Position numbers and translations under genes: made by a program. DNA of 64,000 nt from Chamaelirium japonicum. Its lineage: Eukaryota; Streptophyta; Magnoliopsida; Liliales; Melanthiaceae. Below are positions 24,145-37,202 of this stretch, piece after piece; position 1 is the stretch's first letter, and each line of letters starts with the position of its first letter. The DNA lies in the NCBI GenBank assembly GCA_947650365.1, contig OX393555.1, forward strand, positions 9,974,840-10,038,839, in the 5' to 3' direction. The notes beneath the pieces were generated by a model. The model saw only the letters and a list, made by a program, of their open reading frames with translations. It was not told the DNA's origin and made no database searches.

Positions 24145-27100
24145 GTAGGTCTCTCGGCCCCCTCTCTCTTCCATGCTCTGAGCCCCGAAGAGTTCTGCAA
24201 GTGCTAGAGGATGCCACCTTTTTAATGATTTTTTGGATTTTAATGTCTCTCCTTACTTGGTTCTTCATGGGTGACCTGCACAGTAGTTCTGGAACGAAAT
24301 TCATGTTGGATTTAGAGGACACCTTTTATGTACCTTCCTACAGTAGGAACCTTAACTCTGTTTCTAGGCTTGTAAAATTTGATTTTTCATTTTCTTTTCG
24401 AGACTCATCTGTATCTTTTTGTAAATATCTCTATGTGGTTGGTTCTGTTTCACTAGTAGATGGTTTGTATAAGCTTAAGCTTAAACTTATTTTATAATAA
24501 TCCTCATTAATCCAGTATGATAGTATGATTGACAATAAGCGTGGCATGTGCAACGAAAAATCATCCATCATTTGGCATCGGAGGTTGGGACACATTTTCC
24601 CAGAAAGAATCCAAAGATTGGTGAAAGAAGGGATTTTAGAACCTTTTGACTTCACTGATTTTGTGATATGTGTGGATTGTATAAAGGCAAAACAGACCAA
24701 TACCTCCAAGAAGGATGCGAAAAGAAGCAATGAGACACTAGAAATTGTGCACACGGATGTATGTTGACCATTATTTCCATGTTTAAGTGGAGAGAAATAT
24801 TTTGCCACTTTTATAGAAGACTACTCACGCTACATGTATTTTTACTTACTGAATGACAAGGCTGAGGTTGTTGGATATCCTCATGCCCTAAAACCCGGGT
24901 TATAAGGGGAGGTCTACAGAGGGTATATAAAGCGGGTGATGGGTGCCTCCCTCATCGATGTGGGACTATCTGTTAACACTTCCCCTTACGCGGAGCACGC
25001 GTGGTAAGGCACGATCGGGGGGAGCACCCGGAGTGGGAGTAGGAGCAGGAGACGGGCTAGCTCTGATACCATGTTAGATATCCTCACACCCCAAAACCCG
25101 AGTTATAAGGGGAGGTTCACAAAGGGTATATAAAGCGGGTGATGGGTGCCTCCCTCACCGATGTGGGACTATCCGTTAACAGAGGTATTCCAAGCCTTTA
25201 AAGATTACAAAATAGAAGTAGATAAACAATTTTTTTTTAAGAAATAAGTAGATAAACAATTAGGTATAGTGATAAGGTAGTCAGATCTGATAGGGGTGGT
25301 GAATATATGGACAGCTCACAGAAATAGGACAAAGAGAAGGGTCATTAGCGAGGTTTTTTAAAGATGAATGCATAGTACCTCAGTACATAATGCCAGGCAC
25401 ACCAAGTCAAAATGGTGTTGCTGAAAGAAGAAACTGGACGTTTAAGAAAATGGATTGGGCAATGCTTAATCACTCAACCCTTCCTTTACATTTGTGGGGA
25501 GAAGCTTTAAGGACAACGGTGCATGTACATAACAGAGTTCCTACTAAGGCTGTCACGCCCCAGAAATCTGAAGACCGATTCTTGGGGTGTGAGGTGAGAA
25601 AAGGAAAAGGGTTATGGGTTTGGTCACTTAACTATGCCAATCTAGGGTTCTCACAGGGCTTCTTCTACGCTCTCTAATACGAAAAACAAGGAGGAGGGAG
25701 AAACAAGAGGGGAATCTTTTAAATTTAATTTTTCGAAAAAAAACATTTTTATTAAAAAAGAAAGAAGAGAAATTATCAACAAGGAGAAGATATTATCTAG
25801 TCAAGCTCAACCTTCAAAAGTCATATCCTCTCAGTATGAGTGACCTGTCGGTGCTACTACATACTGACAGGAGTCTATCTGAGGGAGCACGAGGCTCAAG
25901 CCTCCTACGGCTAGCCAAGTGGTTTCACCTACTACCTAACACTCAGGTGCAACAGTCTAGGGTTCCTATCTACAAGGTTAATCAATTTAGTCAGTTATAT
26001 ATACTTATATTTTCATCATGATCTATCCTAGGCTTGGGGCCTTAAGGAGAGGCCTACCCAAAAGAATTCAGCTGGAACCATTGCAACTACAACCATAGAA
26101 CACTAACAACTAATGAAAACTCTTATTCCAATACAATTACCATGTCTGAAGAGAAAAGACTACAAGACGGACATACTAAACAGAAAGGTAAAGCTGCAAC
26201 TCCAACTCCGCCTCTGGACTCCTACTGCTACTCCTGAGCCTCCGAACCTGCAACTGAGCCTACTCGTGGGAAAGAGTAGCCCCCAATAGGAAATTGGGAG
26301 ATTAGCCAAATTAATGGCTAGTGACATCCTAATAGTCTTTAATAATATGAGACAACTAATCTTAATAAATTAAGATAAGATCTATCAGTTCTAGTAAAAT
26401 CCAAGTTTGCAGAATGATACCTAAACCTATCAGTAATCTATATTCGCATGCAATTCCTACTGTCACTAGGTTATCTAACATAAAGTCCATTCAATGTTCT
26501 ACAGCATTAAAGAACAAATTAAATAAGACGTTCAGATAAAGTCACGAAGTCATCATGTAAACAGTCACTCAATTCTAATTTCATATACAGATAAAACACA
26601 CACTATCAAAATGTGAACCCCGGATATTTTGTTCATCCTGCCCCCGGTCGGGCATTACTATAGGGCCTTTTATTTCGATGTAGAGGGCCAACTCTCTCGC
26701 CGTGCATCCACCAACACCATGCACTAGTCACCCAGATGATCATAAGGGGTTTCCCGTCTTTCACGGTGGAGCTCTACCGCCCAACTTGCTTTACTATGGG
26801 GACTTCAACTCCCCGGGATAGGGTTGCTAGGCCAATCCCTACTCGAGGGCACCTCCTATTGGCTTTACCACAACCCTTGCCCGTGACCCCTAACCTACTT
26901 AACTTCGGCTGTACGCGCAGGGTGGTTCACGACCCTTACGCGCACGGGGTCCCTACCCTCTAACCAGGTAGATTCACACATAACATCTTTCAACATATAC
27001 AATGAAGCTACAAAAAGTCTATTTAATGCTTATCAATTTCCAACAATTTACCCCTGGTCTCGTACTGCTCTCGCAACCGATGCAACATAATAAATCAATA

Positions 27101-30100
27101 AAGTAAAACACTCATCCCAGTGACCCGTGTGCTAGGGTTGCCATACTCCTCTCAGGAGGGTGGGTCCCGATAATTATTAGTTATTCAATTTAATGATTAA
27201 TTTAAGGGAATCCTAATTACGGTGTCCATACAATCAAAAGCAATCATTATCATTATTATTAATATTTTAAGCATGCGTCGCCGGACTCGCGACTCCGCAT
27301 ACAAGGCGGGGTCCACTTGACCACATGCGACGATGCCCGGCGGGGCCCGCATGCAGTGTCATGGACACCTACCCTTAGTCATTCTCATTTCCCACTATTA
27401 AAGACCACGCAAGGGTAGTAGATGTCACCTGGCTGTCGATTACACATGACTCCTGCTAGCTAGTTGCCTCTGATCCGCCTCCGCTGGATCACCACGATCA
27501 AGGTCTGATAATAAACACAGCTCCGCATCACACTCTATCGATTAAAACAAAAGAATCTACGATAAGGGTTCTATGCCAAGGATAGTCGGGCACCCTCGAT
27601 AGGGGACCAATTTTGAGTCGACAGTACGCAAATCTGTGCGACTGAAGAACTCAAACCTAAACAATACTAGGTCAAACAAGTAATTAGAAGCTAAACCTAC
27701 TCATTGAATCGGGCTCGAAGAACCCTGCTCGATGGTTTTGGTTTCGCTGGAATCCGACTTCGGTCGGACGGTTTCGGGTCAAACCACGTAGAACCGGTGA
27801 AACCGATCGCATGGTTGGTTCACTAGGGTAGAAGGGGTTCTAGGGTTATCTTCTAGGTTTAATAGGTGGGACTCAAAGTTCTGAGCACAATGCCGCTGGT
27901 TTCGTCCGAATCCGAGTTCGGACGATGAAACGGCGGTCAAACCACGGTACCGCGATAATATCGGGTCCAAGAATAAAACAGGGTATTAAACAATATAATT
28001 ACTATTCTAGACTATGACCAACAGGTAGTATTTCCCGAGCCGGTCGAAATGGCGCTGGTTTCGTCCAATTCCGAGTTCGGACGGAGAAATGGCAGTCGAA
28101 CCAAAATCGTCTGGTTCACGGGTCTCACCTGAACCAGACCGGTTCACTGTTTGGCTCGGGTCAAGTCTGCTGGTCGGGTCGGGTCTGCAGTGGTTAGGTC
28201 GGGTCGGGTTCAGGGCTAAACGGATCGGGTCTGGGGTTAATTAATAACCTGCGAAATTACTGAACTACCCCCCCCCCCCCCATCTCTTCTTCTCCACGAG
28301 ACCGAAACCAGCACGGCTGGTTCCTGCGCGTCGGCGGCCGGCGGGAGGGGCGGCCTGGAGCGCCGGCGAGCGCTCGGCCGGCCTCTCCCGCACCACCCCC
28401 ACGGAGGAGGTGCGGCGGGAGGCGGCCGGAGCGGCCGTCGGTGCCCGAAGCTCGGCCGGAGGGGGGCTCGCGCGGGGTCGATCTACGGCCGGTGGTGGTG
28501 CGCCGGGTCGCCGGGGAGGGGCTCGGTTGCGGCGGCAAGCACTGCCCGTGCGGGCCGCGGCATGGGAGGAGGAAGGGGTCGCGGAGGAGATGGGAGGAGG
28601 AGGGGCTGACCTGGGGGGTGTAGGTGCGCTCGCCGGTGCTCCGGCGAGGGGCGGTTCGGGGTGTTCCGATCCTCTCCCTCCATCTCTTCTTCGGCTCTCG
28701 CTCTCTCTCTCTGCATCCCGTTCTCTCTCTCTCTCTTTCTCTCTAACACGTTCTCTCTCTAGGTCGGTTAAAAAGGAGGGGTGGGGTGCGGTTTTGATGA
28801 TAAGGGCTGGAGGGATAGGGTCGGTTAAGGCTTGGGGGAGGGGATAAGGAACGAAAGGTATGTGTTTATCTGTCCAAATCTTACCCGATCCTTCTAATCC
28901 GAATTTCGGATTGTAAATCCCGGGGAGGCCAGTCGAGAGGGTCTAAACCCAGCTAAAGTTTTGGGAGAAAGGTCTTAGGCCTGATCGGGCTCGGTCCCGA
29001 GCCCTGAACCGGGCTCGGTTGGAATCCGGGTGCGATTCGTCCATCAACCGGGCTGAAAAGAATAATCACCCGTAACTATCAAACCGGAAGTCGGAATAGG
29101 GCCCGAGAGGATTCGTTGGAAAGGTCTCGTCAACGCGAACGCGTTAGAGCTTGGTACATAATTTTCTGACTTCTGGATCTCCCGAAAAGAAGGAAAGATT
29201 CCAAAACTCAAAATAGCAATAACTATTTACCCGGGTGTCGGATCGACCCAAACTCAAGCTCATTGGAAGGCTCTCTCAGAGCCTCATCTAACGTATCTTG
29301 TTTCGTTACGATCCGATCACCCGATCTCTTGTAAGAAACAAAACAGCTACAACTATCGAGCAATTATCGTTTTTCTAGGGTTTACCTGCCGGGCTGCCGA
29401 AACTGGCTGCGCATACACATGATCGTTGCACGGAACGCACCATCGTGACACGCTCGAAGTTACGGAAAATGTGAACGTAAAACATCTCATAGGTTTACGT
29501 TCTATTTATTGGGAAAAAGCCCAAAGAAAAAGTCTGGCTGCAAAAAGACGAAACTAGCCATGGAGGATTTCTATTATTCTCAAATCTAACACCACAGGTG
29601 TTACAAAGGCTGTGCAAAAAATTCCATATGAGTTATGGTCAAGTAGGAAACCATTATTGAATTATATGCACATCTGGGATTGTTCTATCGAAGCTAAGCT
29701 ATATGACCCGCATATAAAGGCTTTTGACCCTAAGACAACCAGTGGATATTTTATTGGTTACCCTGAGTGGTCGCAGGGTTATAAATTTTACTGCCCATCC
29801 CATTCACCAAAGATTGTGGAAACAGAAAAAGCTAGATATCTGGAAGATGACAATATCAGTGGGAGTGCATTACCTCAAGAAATTTATTTTGAGGAATTAC
29901 AGGATACAGACCCAAGACCTGTGATTGATTGCAGTATGGTTAATCCTATGTTCATCTTAGATGAAACCATTCAAAAGGAAGAACCACTTACTAATGAGCA
30001 ACCCTACGAGGAGCCACCACTTGTTGCCCAAATACCACGAAATTTGGATCAAGGGACAACTGTGTGGAGATCTACAAGAGTAATAAGATCGACTATTCCT

Positions 30101-33100
30101 CCAGATTACTTGGTGTATCTTCAAGAACCCGATGATGTCATTGAAGATTTAAATGATCTCATATCCTTTTCACAAGCCATGAAGAGTGAAAATGCTTCAC
30201 ATTGGTTTGATGCCATAAAAGAAGAGATAAGCTCTATGGCTAAAAATCATGTTTGGGATCTTGTCCCTTTACCGGAAAGAGTCAAACCAGTCAGATGCAA
30301 ATGGATATTTAAGGCTAAAAGAGACTCTAAAGATAAAGTGGAAAGATATAAGGCCAGATTAGTTGCAAAAGGTTTCACTCAAAGGGAGGGGAGGGTGTTG
30401 ACTATACGGATACCTTCTCTCCAGTTTCTTCGAAGGATTCTTTCAGGATAGTCATGGCCCTAATAGCTCATTATAACTTAGAGCTACACCAAATGGATGT
30501 GAAAAAGACTTTCTTGAATGGGAATCTTTAAGAAGAGGCGTACATGGTACAGTCTCAAGGGTTATCTACAGAGGACAAAAGCCATTTGGTATGCAAGCTA
30601 AGAAAATCCATTTATGGACTTAAACAGTCCTCCCACCAAAGGTACCTCAAATTTAATGAGGTAATTTTATCCTTTGGGTTTACAGAAAACATTGTTGATC
30701 AGTGCATATACCTAAAGGTGAGTGGGAATAAGTTCATAATTCTAGTTTTATATGTGGATGATATATTGCTTGCTAGTAATGACTTAGGTCTACTGCATGA
30801 GACAAAAAATTTCCTTTCCTCCCGCTTTGAGATGAAGGACACGGGTGAAGCCGCTTATGTTCTCGGTATAGAGATTCACCGAGACAAATCCAAGGGTACC
30901 CATGGTTTCTCTCAAAAGTCATATATCTTAAAGGTTCTTGAGAGATTTGGTATGCAAAATTGCTCTCCAGGAATAGCACCCATGGTTAAAGGGGATAAAC
31001 TTAATTCAGAGTAGTGTTCTAGGAATGAAATAGAGAGAAAGCAGATGATTAACATCCCATATGCTTCAGCTATTGGGAGCTTGCAGTATGCACAAATTTG
31101 AACTCGACCAGACATTGCTTATGTAGTTGGGGTGCTTGGTAGATACCAGAGTAACCCTGTCATTGAGCATTGGAAGGTTGCTAAGAAAGTCGTGTTATTT
31201 ATAAGGAACTGAAAACTACATGCTCACATATCGTACTTCTGACTACCTAGACGTGATTGACTACTCAGATGTAGACTTTGCTGGGTGCCCTGATAATAGG
31301 AAGTTCACTATAGGATTCATCTTCCTACTTGCTGGCGGGGCAATATCGTGGATAAGCATTAAGCAAAAGACAACTGCTTCCTCCACAATGGAAGCTGAGT
31401 TCATAGCCGTTCATGAAGCCTCCTCACAGGGTATTTGGATTAAGAACTTCATCACAGGTCTCAAGGTAGTGGACTCTATTGAGAGGCCACTAAGAATCTA
31501 TTGTGATAATGAAGTGCCATTTCCTTCTCCAACAACAACAAGAGCTCCATTTGATGCAGACATATGGATATCAAGCTCTATATTGTTAAGGAAAGGATGG
31601 AGAGACATCTAGTGTCTATAGATCACATTGGCACACATCAGATGTTAGCAGACCCCTTACTAAAGGGCTAGCACCAGGATTGTATTTTGTACATGTAAGG
31701 GGTATGGGTCTATCCAGTTCTTTTGTTGAGTAATACCTAAGAAGCACTGACACTGGTACGGGGACACGGGTACGACACGACATGGGTTCGCCGACACGGC
31801 AAATCCTAAAAAAGGAGGACACGGGTACGGCGGGGACACGGCAAAATAAATTTATATTTTATGTGTGTTTGCAATTCATATATATTTCAATAACCGAAAA
31901 AACCTCATAGAAAACAACTAAAATGAAAATTTAATGCATACTGAATCGCTATCGTTAGTTATATCCAGTCCGATCGGTGAATCACAGACAGCTCTAAATG
32001 GTATGGAAAATAATGGTTGTGCTTCAATTTTGACTTCAACCTATCTAAAACCTCAGAGGATAAGATAAGTTAAAGCCAAACCTGAATCGTAACCGTCCAT
32101 CATAACCATCCTGACAAGTGAATCACACTCGGGCCCAAATAGCATGCAAAAGAACGGCTGCGATTCAGTTTCTCTGAGGTTATAATCTCAAAGGATCAGA
32201 TAGGTTGAAGCCAAAACTGAATCACCATAGCTTATAACCCGACCCTATATCAAACAGTCCGTCAACCCGCAGTGTCCCAAGTGTCCGAGGAGTGTCCGAC
32301 CGTGTCCGGCTCCCGGAAGCACGTAGGACACGGCACATGCGTGTCCGGTGCGTGTCCGGCGAGTGTCTGACGAGTGTCGGTGTCCGACACGTGTCCGACA
32401 CGGGTACGGGAGGCCTGGAGAAGTGTCCATGCTTCCTAGAGTAATATGTATTTTGACCCTTTCAGTTATGCGATTACATTCAGTATGCATATATATGTAT
32501 GATGATGATTCTTTCTATTATGTTTTCCATATAATGTTTCATGGATAAAGTTTGAGTATAATGTCTATATTGACATAAAATTTGGACCAAGGAATAGGTA
32601 TGAGGTCAACCTATTCATAAAGAACAAAAGGCCACATAAAGTATCAATTATGAGTGTTCAATGATATTGTGGTACATAGAAGGTCGTACTAGATTATGAG
32701 GTATTTGCCGCCATGACTCATATCGTTGTTATCTCATAATGAGGCATAAAATTAACCTTTTGGTTAGAATAATTTTAAGTGGTAATGATTCTTCCTTCTT
32801 CATCAATCCAAAAAGTTTTGTTAAAACCTATTTTCATATATATATATATATATATTTACATGTATACAATTTTCTTTTTAAACTGTTATGGGTTGATGTG
32901 CAAGTTAGGTCAAGTGGGAGAAATATTGGGCTTTTGGCCCAACCTATTAATGTGACCCAACTAAGTCCCATTAGTGGGAACGGTTACTAGCAGTTAATCT
33001 AATTGACGGATGAAGGGGTGGCCATATCCCTAAAAAGGTGGGTTTCTCATCAATAAACCCACATCACTATTCTGATGGGAAGTACGTGCAATAGAAAATC

Positions 33101-36100
33101 GTTAGAGCTCTTGGTCCCTTCTCTCTGAGTGTTTTTCCTGTGAGATCCCATCCATCTCAAACACTAGAAGGAATAGAGGAAATCTAGTGGCCTTTTTCCC
33201 CGGGAAGATGACTACATCTCGGTCGGGTATCGCTATCGGCGTCGAGCAATCTCGGTCGGACATTGTCATCGTCGTCAATCAAAGGAGGAGTCTCCACTGC
33301 AAGTTTGCCATTTGATTCCCATGGCCTCTGGTATAAATTTCTTTTGAAATTCTAACATATCTTACATGTGTTTGTAGTAATGCCAAAGAGTTTTACTCCA
33401 AAAGGTAGTGATGAGTTAAGGTAATGACGAGACTGCTCAATGCTTGGACCACTTCAGATCATGTGGTTTCTCAATCTCATAGTGCTTTTGGCATTTCTTG
33501 TTTCTCACCATCTTGCGAGCTGCGACTGATAAATCAAAAGATCTGTTCAAAATAACATATTTATAGCTTGGAATTCCTCGGAAATTGGCATAACTTGACT
33601 TGATGACTCGTGTAATAAATTGATATACATAATGAATCAAACATTTAAGTCAATATACTTGCCGTTTGATTTGGTTGAGTGGACTTGACTTCGCCGAGTT
33701 TCGAATTGGCTAGACCAAACATTTAAACTACAGTCTTGGCTTGCATTAGGGTTTCCGGTGATAAAATTGATATGCATGTTACGGGAAAGAGGGAGGGTAT
33801 TCTCTTGTATTGATTATCTTTACACTAGCACTACCTCTCTTTACATAGGGAGAGAACACACACTATTACAATACCATTGCCCATATGGAACTAATAATAA
33901 GACTACATCTTATACCCCACTCAAACTGATATAGGGTATAAACTAACATCAGTTTACCTAACATGAAAAAAAAAAAACAAAAGAAAGAAAAATATATCCA
34001 ACATCCTACACCCCCCCTCAAACTCAAAGTAGGGATGAAAGCAAAAGTGCCAGACAAACCTGCAAGCTGTAAAAGGGTTTTCTCGACGCGCCAACCAGAT
34101 GGCAACACGTGTACAACGGGGCCACTAGGCTTGGCCTGACTTGAAGAGTCGAAGAACCGGACCGATCGGACCCGGTCCAACTCGGTCCAATCCGATCCAC
34201 GGGCTGTACCCCCACGCAGGTACATGCCCTGGAGAGAGATCGAGCTAGCCCTAGCCTCAGGGCGAGAACTAGGTTGGGGAAAGGGTCGAGCAGGTCGTGG
34301 ACCTAGCCCGACAGCCCGAACCCTCAAGAGACCCGACCTGGTCGGCAGCGGTGCGTCGCCCTCGAACGAGGAAAGATCAAGAGGTGCCTGAAACGGTCGG
34401 AAAGTTTATATAGCTGCCAGAAGATTCACCAGGCTAGAGGGCCTTGGCAGTATCTCACCTGTTATGATCGTGGGTCGCCCACGATCAGGGAAAGGACCAC
34501 GACTAACGGGATCATAGACAGAAAGAGGTGAAGGCGTCTGATCAGGAAAGATCCGCCTTAACCGCCCGAGATTCTCGGAGGATATTCCGCGAGCGTTTCA
34601 CATACATATGAGAAAACCTATGGAAGAACCTCGCCTCTTCATGGGAAGGTAAGCAATCTCTCGCTCCCGAACCCTAGACCACGCTTGCATTTGTTCCCTT
34701 CCCTGACTTGAGCATCTGAGGGGTCTTGGTTCGGAGGTGAGTCTTGGTCTTCTTGCAGGTACCACGAAAAGGAGGTGGAGGTGAGCCACTCCATCTAATG
34801 ATCGGGTGTGGCCAACAGGAAATCCCCCCCCCCCCCCCTCCACACACACACATACACAAGTTGTCCTGGAAGCCAATTGTCCTGCAAACAGGCCAACCAG
34901 GAAAAGACAAGGGTCGCTGAGGCCCGATGACAAACATGTGGAGCGATGTTGAAGGTAGTTGACAGTGGTAGAAGTCGAGCAGAGGAGACCGGGGTGAAGC
35001 CGAATGATGCAGTCGAAGGAGAAGCAGAGGAAAAACCGAAAAACGAAGCTGGAGGAGGATTAAGAAGAGAGCAAAGGGTACACACTCGTGCAAGGCAAGA
35101 GATTAAGAGCACAAAGAAGAGGCACACTGTGCAAAGCGCGAGAAAAGAGCGCATAGAAGAGGTACTATGCAAAGCGTGGGAACAGAGCGCAAAGAAGAGG
35201 TGCACACATGCAAAGCACGAGAAGGCACACTTGTGCTAGGTGCACACACTCGTGCAAGGCGCAAAAGGGAACACTAGTGCAAAGCGCGATAAAATAGTGC
35301 AATAAAGAAGCGACACACTCATGCAAGGCACCATACACTTGTGCAAGGGCAATAAGGCACAACGAGCCACGACAAAAGGTGGGTGTCAACACATTGTATC
35401 CAGAGTTGCAGAGAGGATCGCGACCAATCTCTTGATTGGGATCACAATCTCTCAAGGAAAAACAACATCGTACCTCTCACGGAAGGAGAACAAGCATCGC
35501 GATCGCGAATTAAATCGCGCATCAAAAGTCACGAACAAAAGATCACGGAGCAAAAGGGTACCACGCAGATCGCGATGTAGCGATCGTGATCGAGATTTCA
35601 TGAGCAATTGAAATCCTTGACTGAGAGGATCTCGAAGCCCAGGATCACATGGACTACAAGATCAGTTGATGGTGTTGGATTAATCTCCTAGTTGCGCACG
35701 ATCAATGAAGAAAAGAAATACCGAGATCACACAATTACACAATCCCGATAGTGCGGGGAGGAAGGGCCGTCGTGTCACCATATGAGAATGATCAAGATCG
35801 AGCGACACGTCTCTGGTTATCTGGTTCTCATATGGAGTCTCTGGAGTCGGCTAGAGCGAGCGGCACACATGAAGTCCTGCGTGAAACAGTCAAGTCAACA
35901 CACCTCTGCAAGAAGCAGTCTTACAAGACATGCGTCGCACACGGAGATTAGCTGATGCCGAGGGCGATCCCTGCCTCGATGTCGCCAGTGAACAAGGGAG
36001 GAGCCATTCGTGGCCCGCAAGTGGAAGCGTCGAATCACCCGCAAGAAAAGAGGAAGTTGAGGCCGATGCAACGTCACAGACGAACGGAAAAGGGAGACCA

Positions 36101-37120
36101 GAGAAGGAAAAAAGTTTTCTTTTATTATTCCCAGCCTCCTCGAGATCACCAGTGGCAACCAAGGAGCCAGAGATGAGAATTCCAAAACCCTAGGCAGAGC
36201 CCTACTAGGATACATGCCAAATTTGGTGCTGGGATTGTTGTGATACTTTATGCACTAGATTTAGTGCCGGGATACTTTCCTAGTTTTTATGAAGACCATC
36301 CCAGTAATTAAGGATTGGTTCTTACCTTTGCTGTATTAGATATACTGCACACAAACCTAAGAAAAAATAACACACAGAATTCTTCTCCATCATCTCTTCT
36401 CTATTAGAAAGAAATATAAAAAGCGTAGCAGAAAATATGTGAATGAAAGGGCAAGTTATTTTCGAGAGGCACTTGAAATCCTTCAATAAAAATGAAAGAC
36501 AACACTCAGCAGAAACCATCACCAAAGAAAAAAAAGAACCTTCCACATGCAGAAAGAGGCAAAATACTTAAATTCATTTCTAAAGCAAAACAATTCATGA
36601 ATTATCCAAAAAAATGGTAAAACCGTGTTTTCTTTGTTTTTAGAGTAAATCTGAACAAATAATCAAGTCATTTTATATCTAGGAGCAGTTTGTGGCTAGT
36701 TGGCCACCTTCCGACCCTTTAGTACAACAATCGAACTTGCGTGTAATTCTAATCTCTATTCTTTTACTTGTTGGTGCTTGTGAGTTGTGACATAATTTTG
36801 CAGTTCGAATGCAATTGATCTAGTTTCTCAGAGTGAGTATTTATTGATCTGTTATCCTTAGTGATTGTCAGAAGTTATCAACCTCGTCAGTTCTGCACGT
36901 GCCAAATGCTGTTTTCGCGAAGGAAATGCCATTATGCGTAGATGCAGTTACTGTCAACGAGTCTTCTTCTGAGGCTGACTTGCTTCAAGAATTCACTAAT
37001 ATCCCGAGCATTGATAAGGCATGGATTTTCAAGTCTGATAGTGGTATGGATATATGGGACTTCTAGCATCAACATTTTAAGAGATCTCAAATTCTCAATG
37101 CTCTTTCTTGCTCCATTAAT

Positions 37121-37202
<82 letters not shown>

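Larger units (their letters stand above)
24200..33356 (+). mobile_element. Ty1/copia retrotransposon in AARE intron 1 (fossil, 5' end missing)
   Basis: Plus-strand copia remains: GAG-pre-integrase and integrase (about 24.25-25.55 kb: [37 protein letters not shown]), chromodomain-free linker and reverse transcriptase (29.6-31.1 kb: [30 protein letters not shown]), then RNase H (31.2-31.7 kb). The polypurine tract CAAGTGGGAGAA and a 3' LTR at 32924-33356 follow. No 5' LTR, gag or primer site was found, so the left edge is uncertain. It is broken in many places and carries three younger insertions: a TRIM (24869-25181), a 4.06 kb solo-LTR-like block (25551-29605) and a MITE (31737-32439). Confidence 0.88.

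Noticed and set aside
28410-28847. A 145-codon Arg/Gly-rich frame and the overlapping Pro-rich frame
   Set aside because: GC-rich low-complexity sequence inside a solo-LTR-like block; both strands give long frames, so composition explains it.
34598-35455. Cys/Phe-rich minus-strand frames that look like membrane proteins
   Set aside because: They translate degenerate repeats and a CA/C-run inside an LTR-element remnant; no start context or family match.
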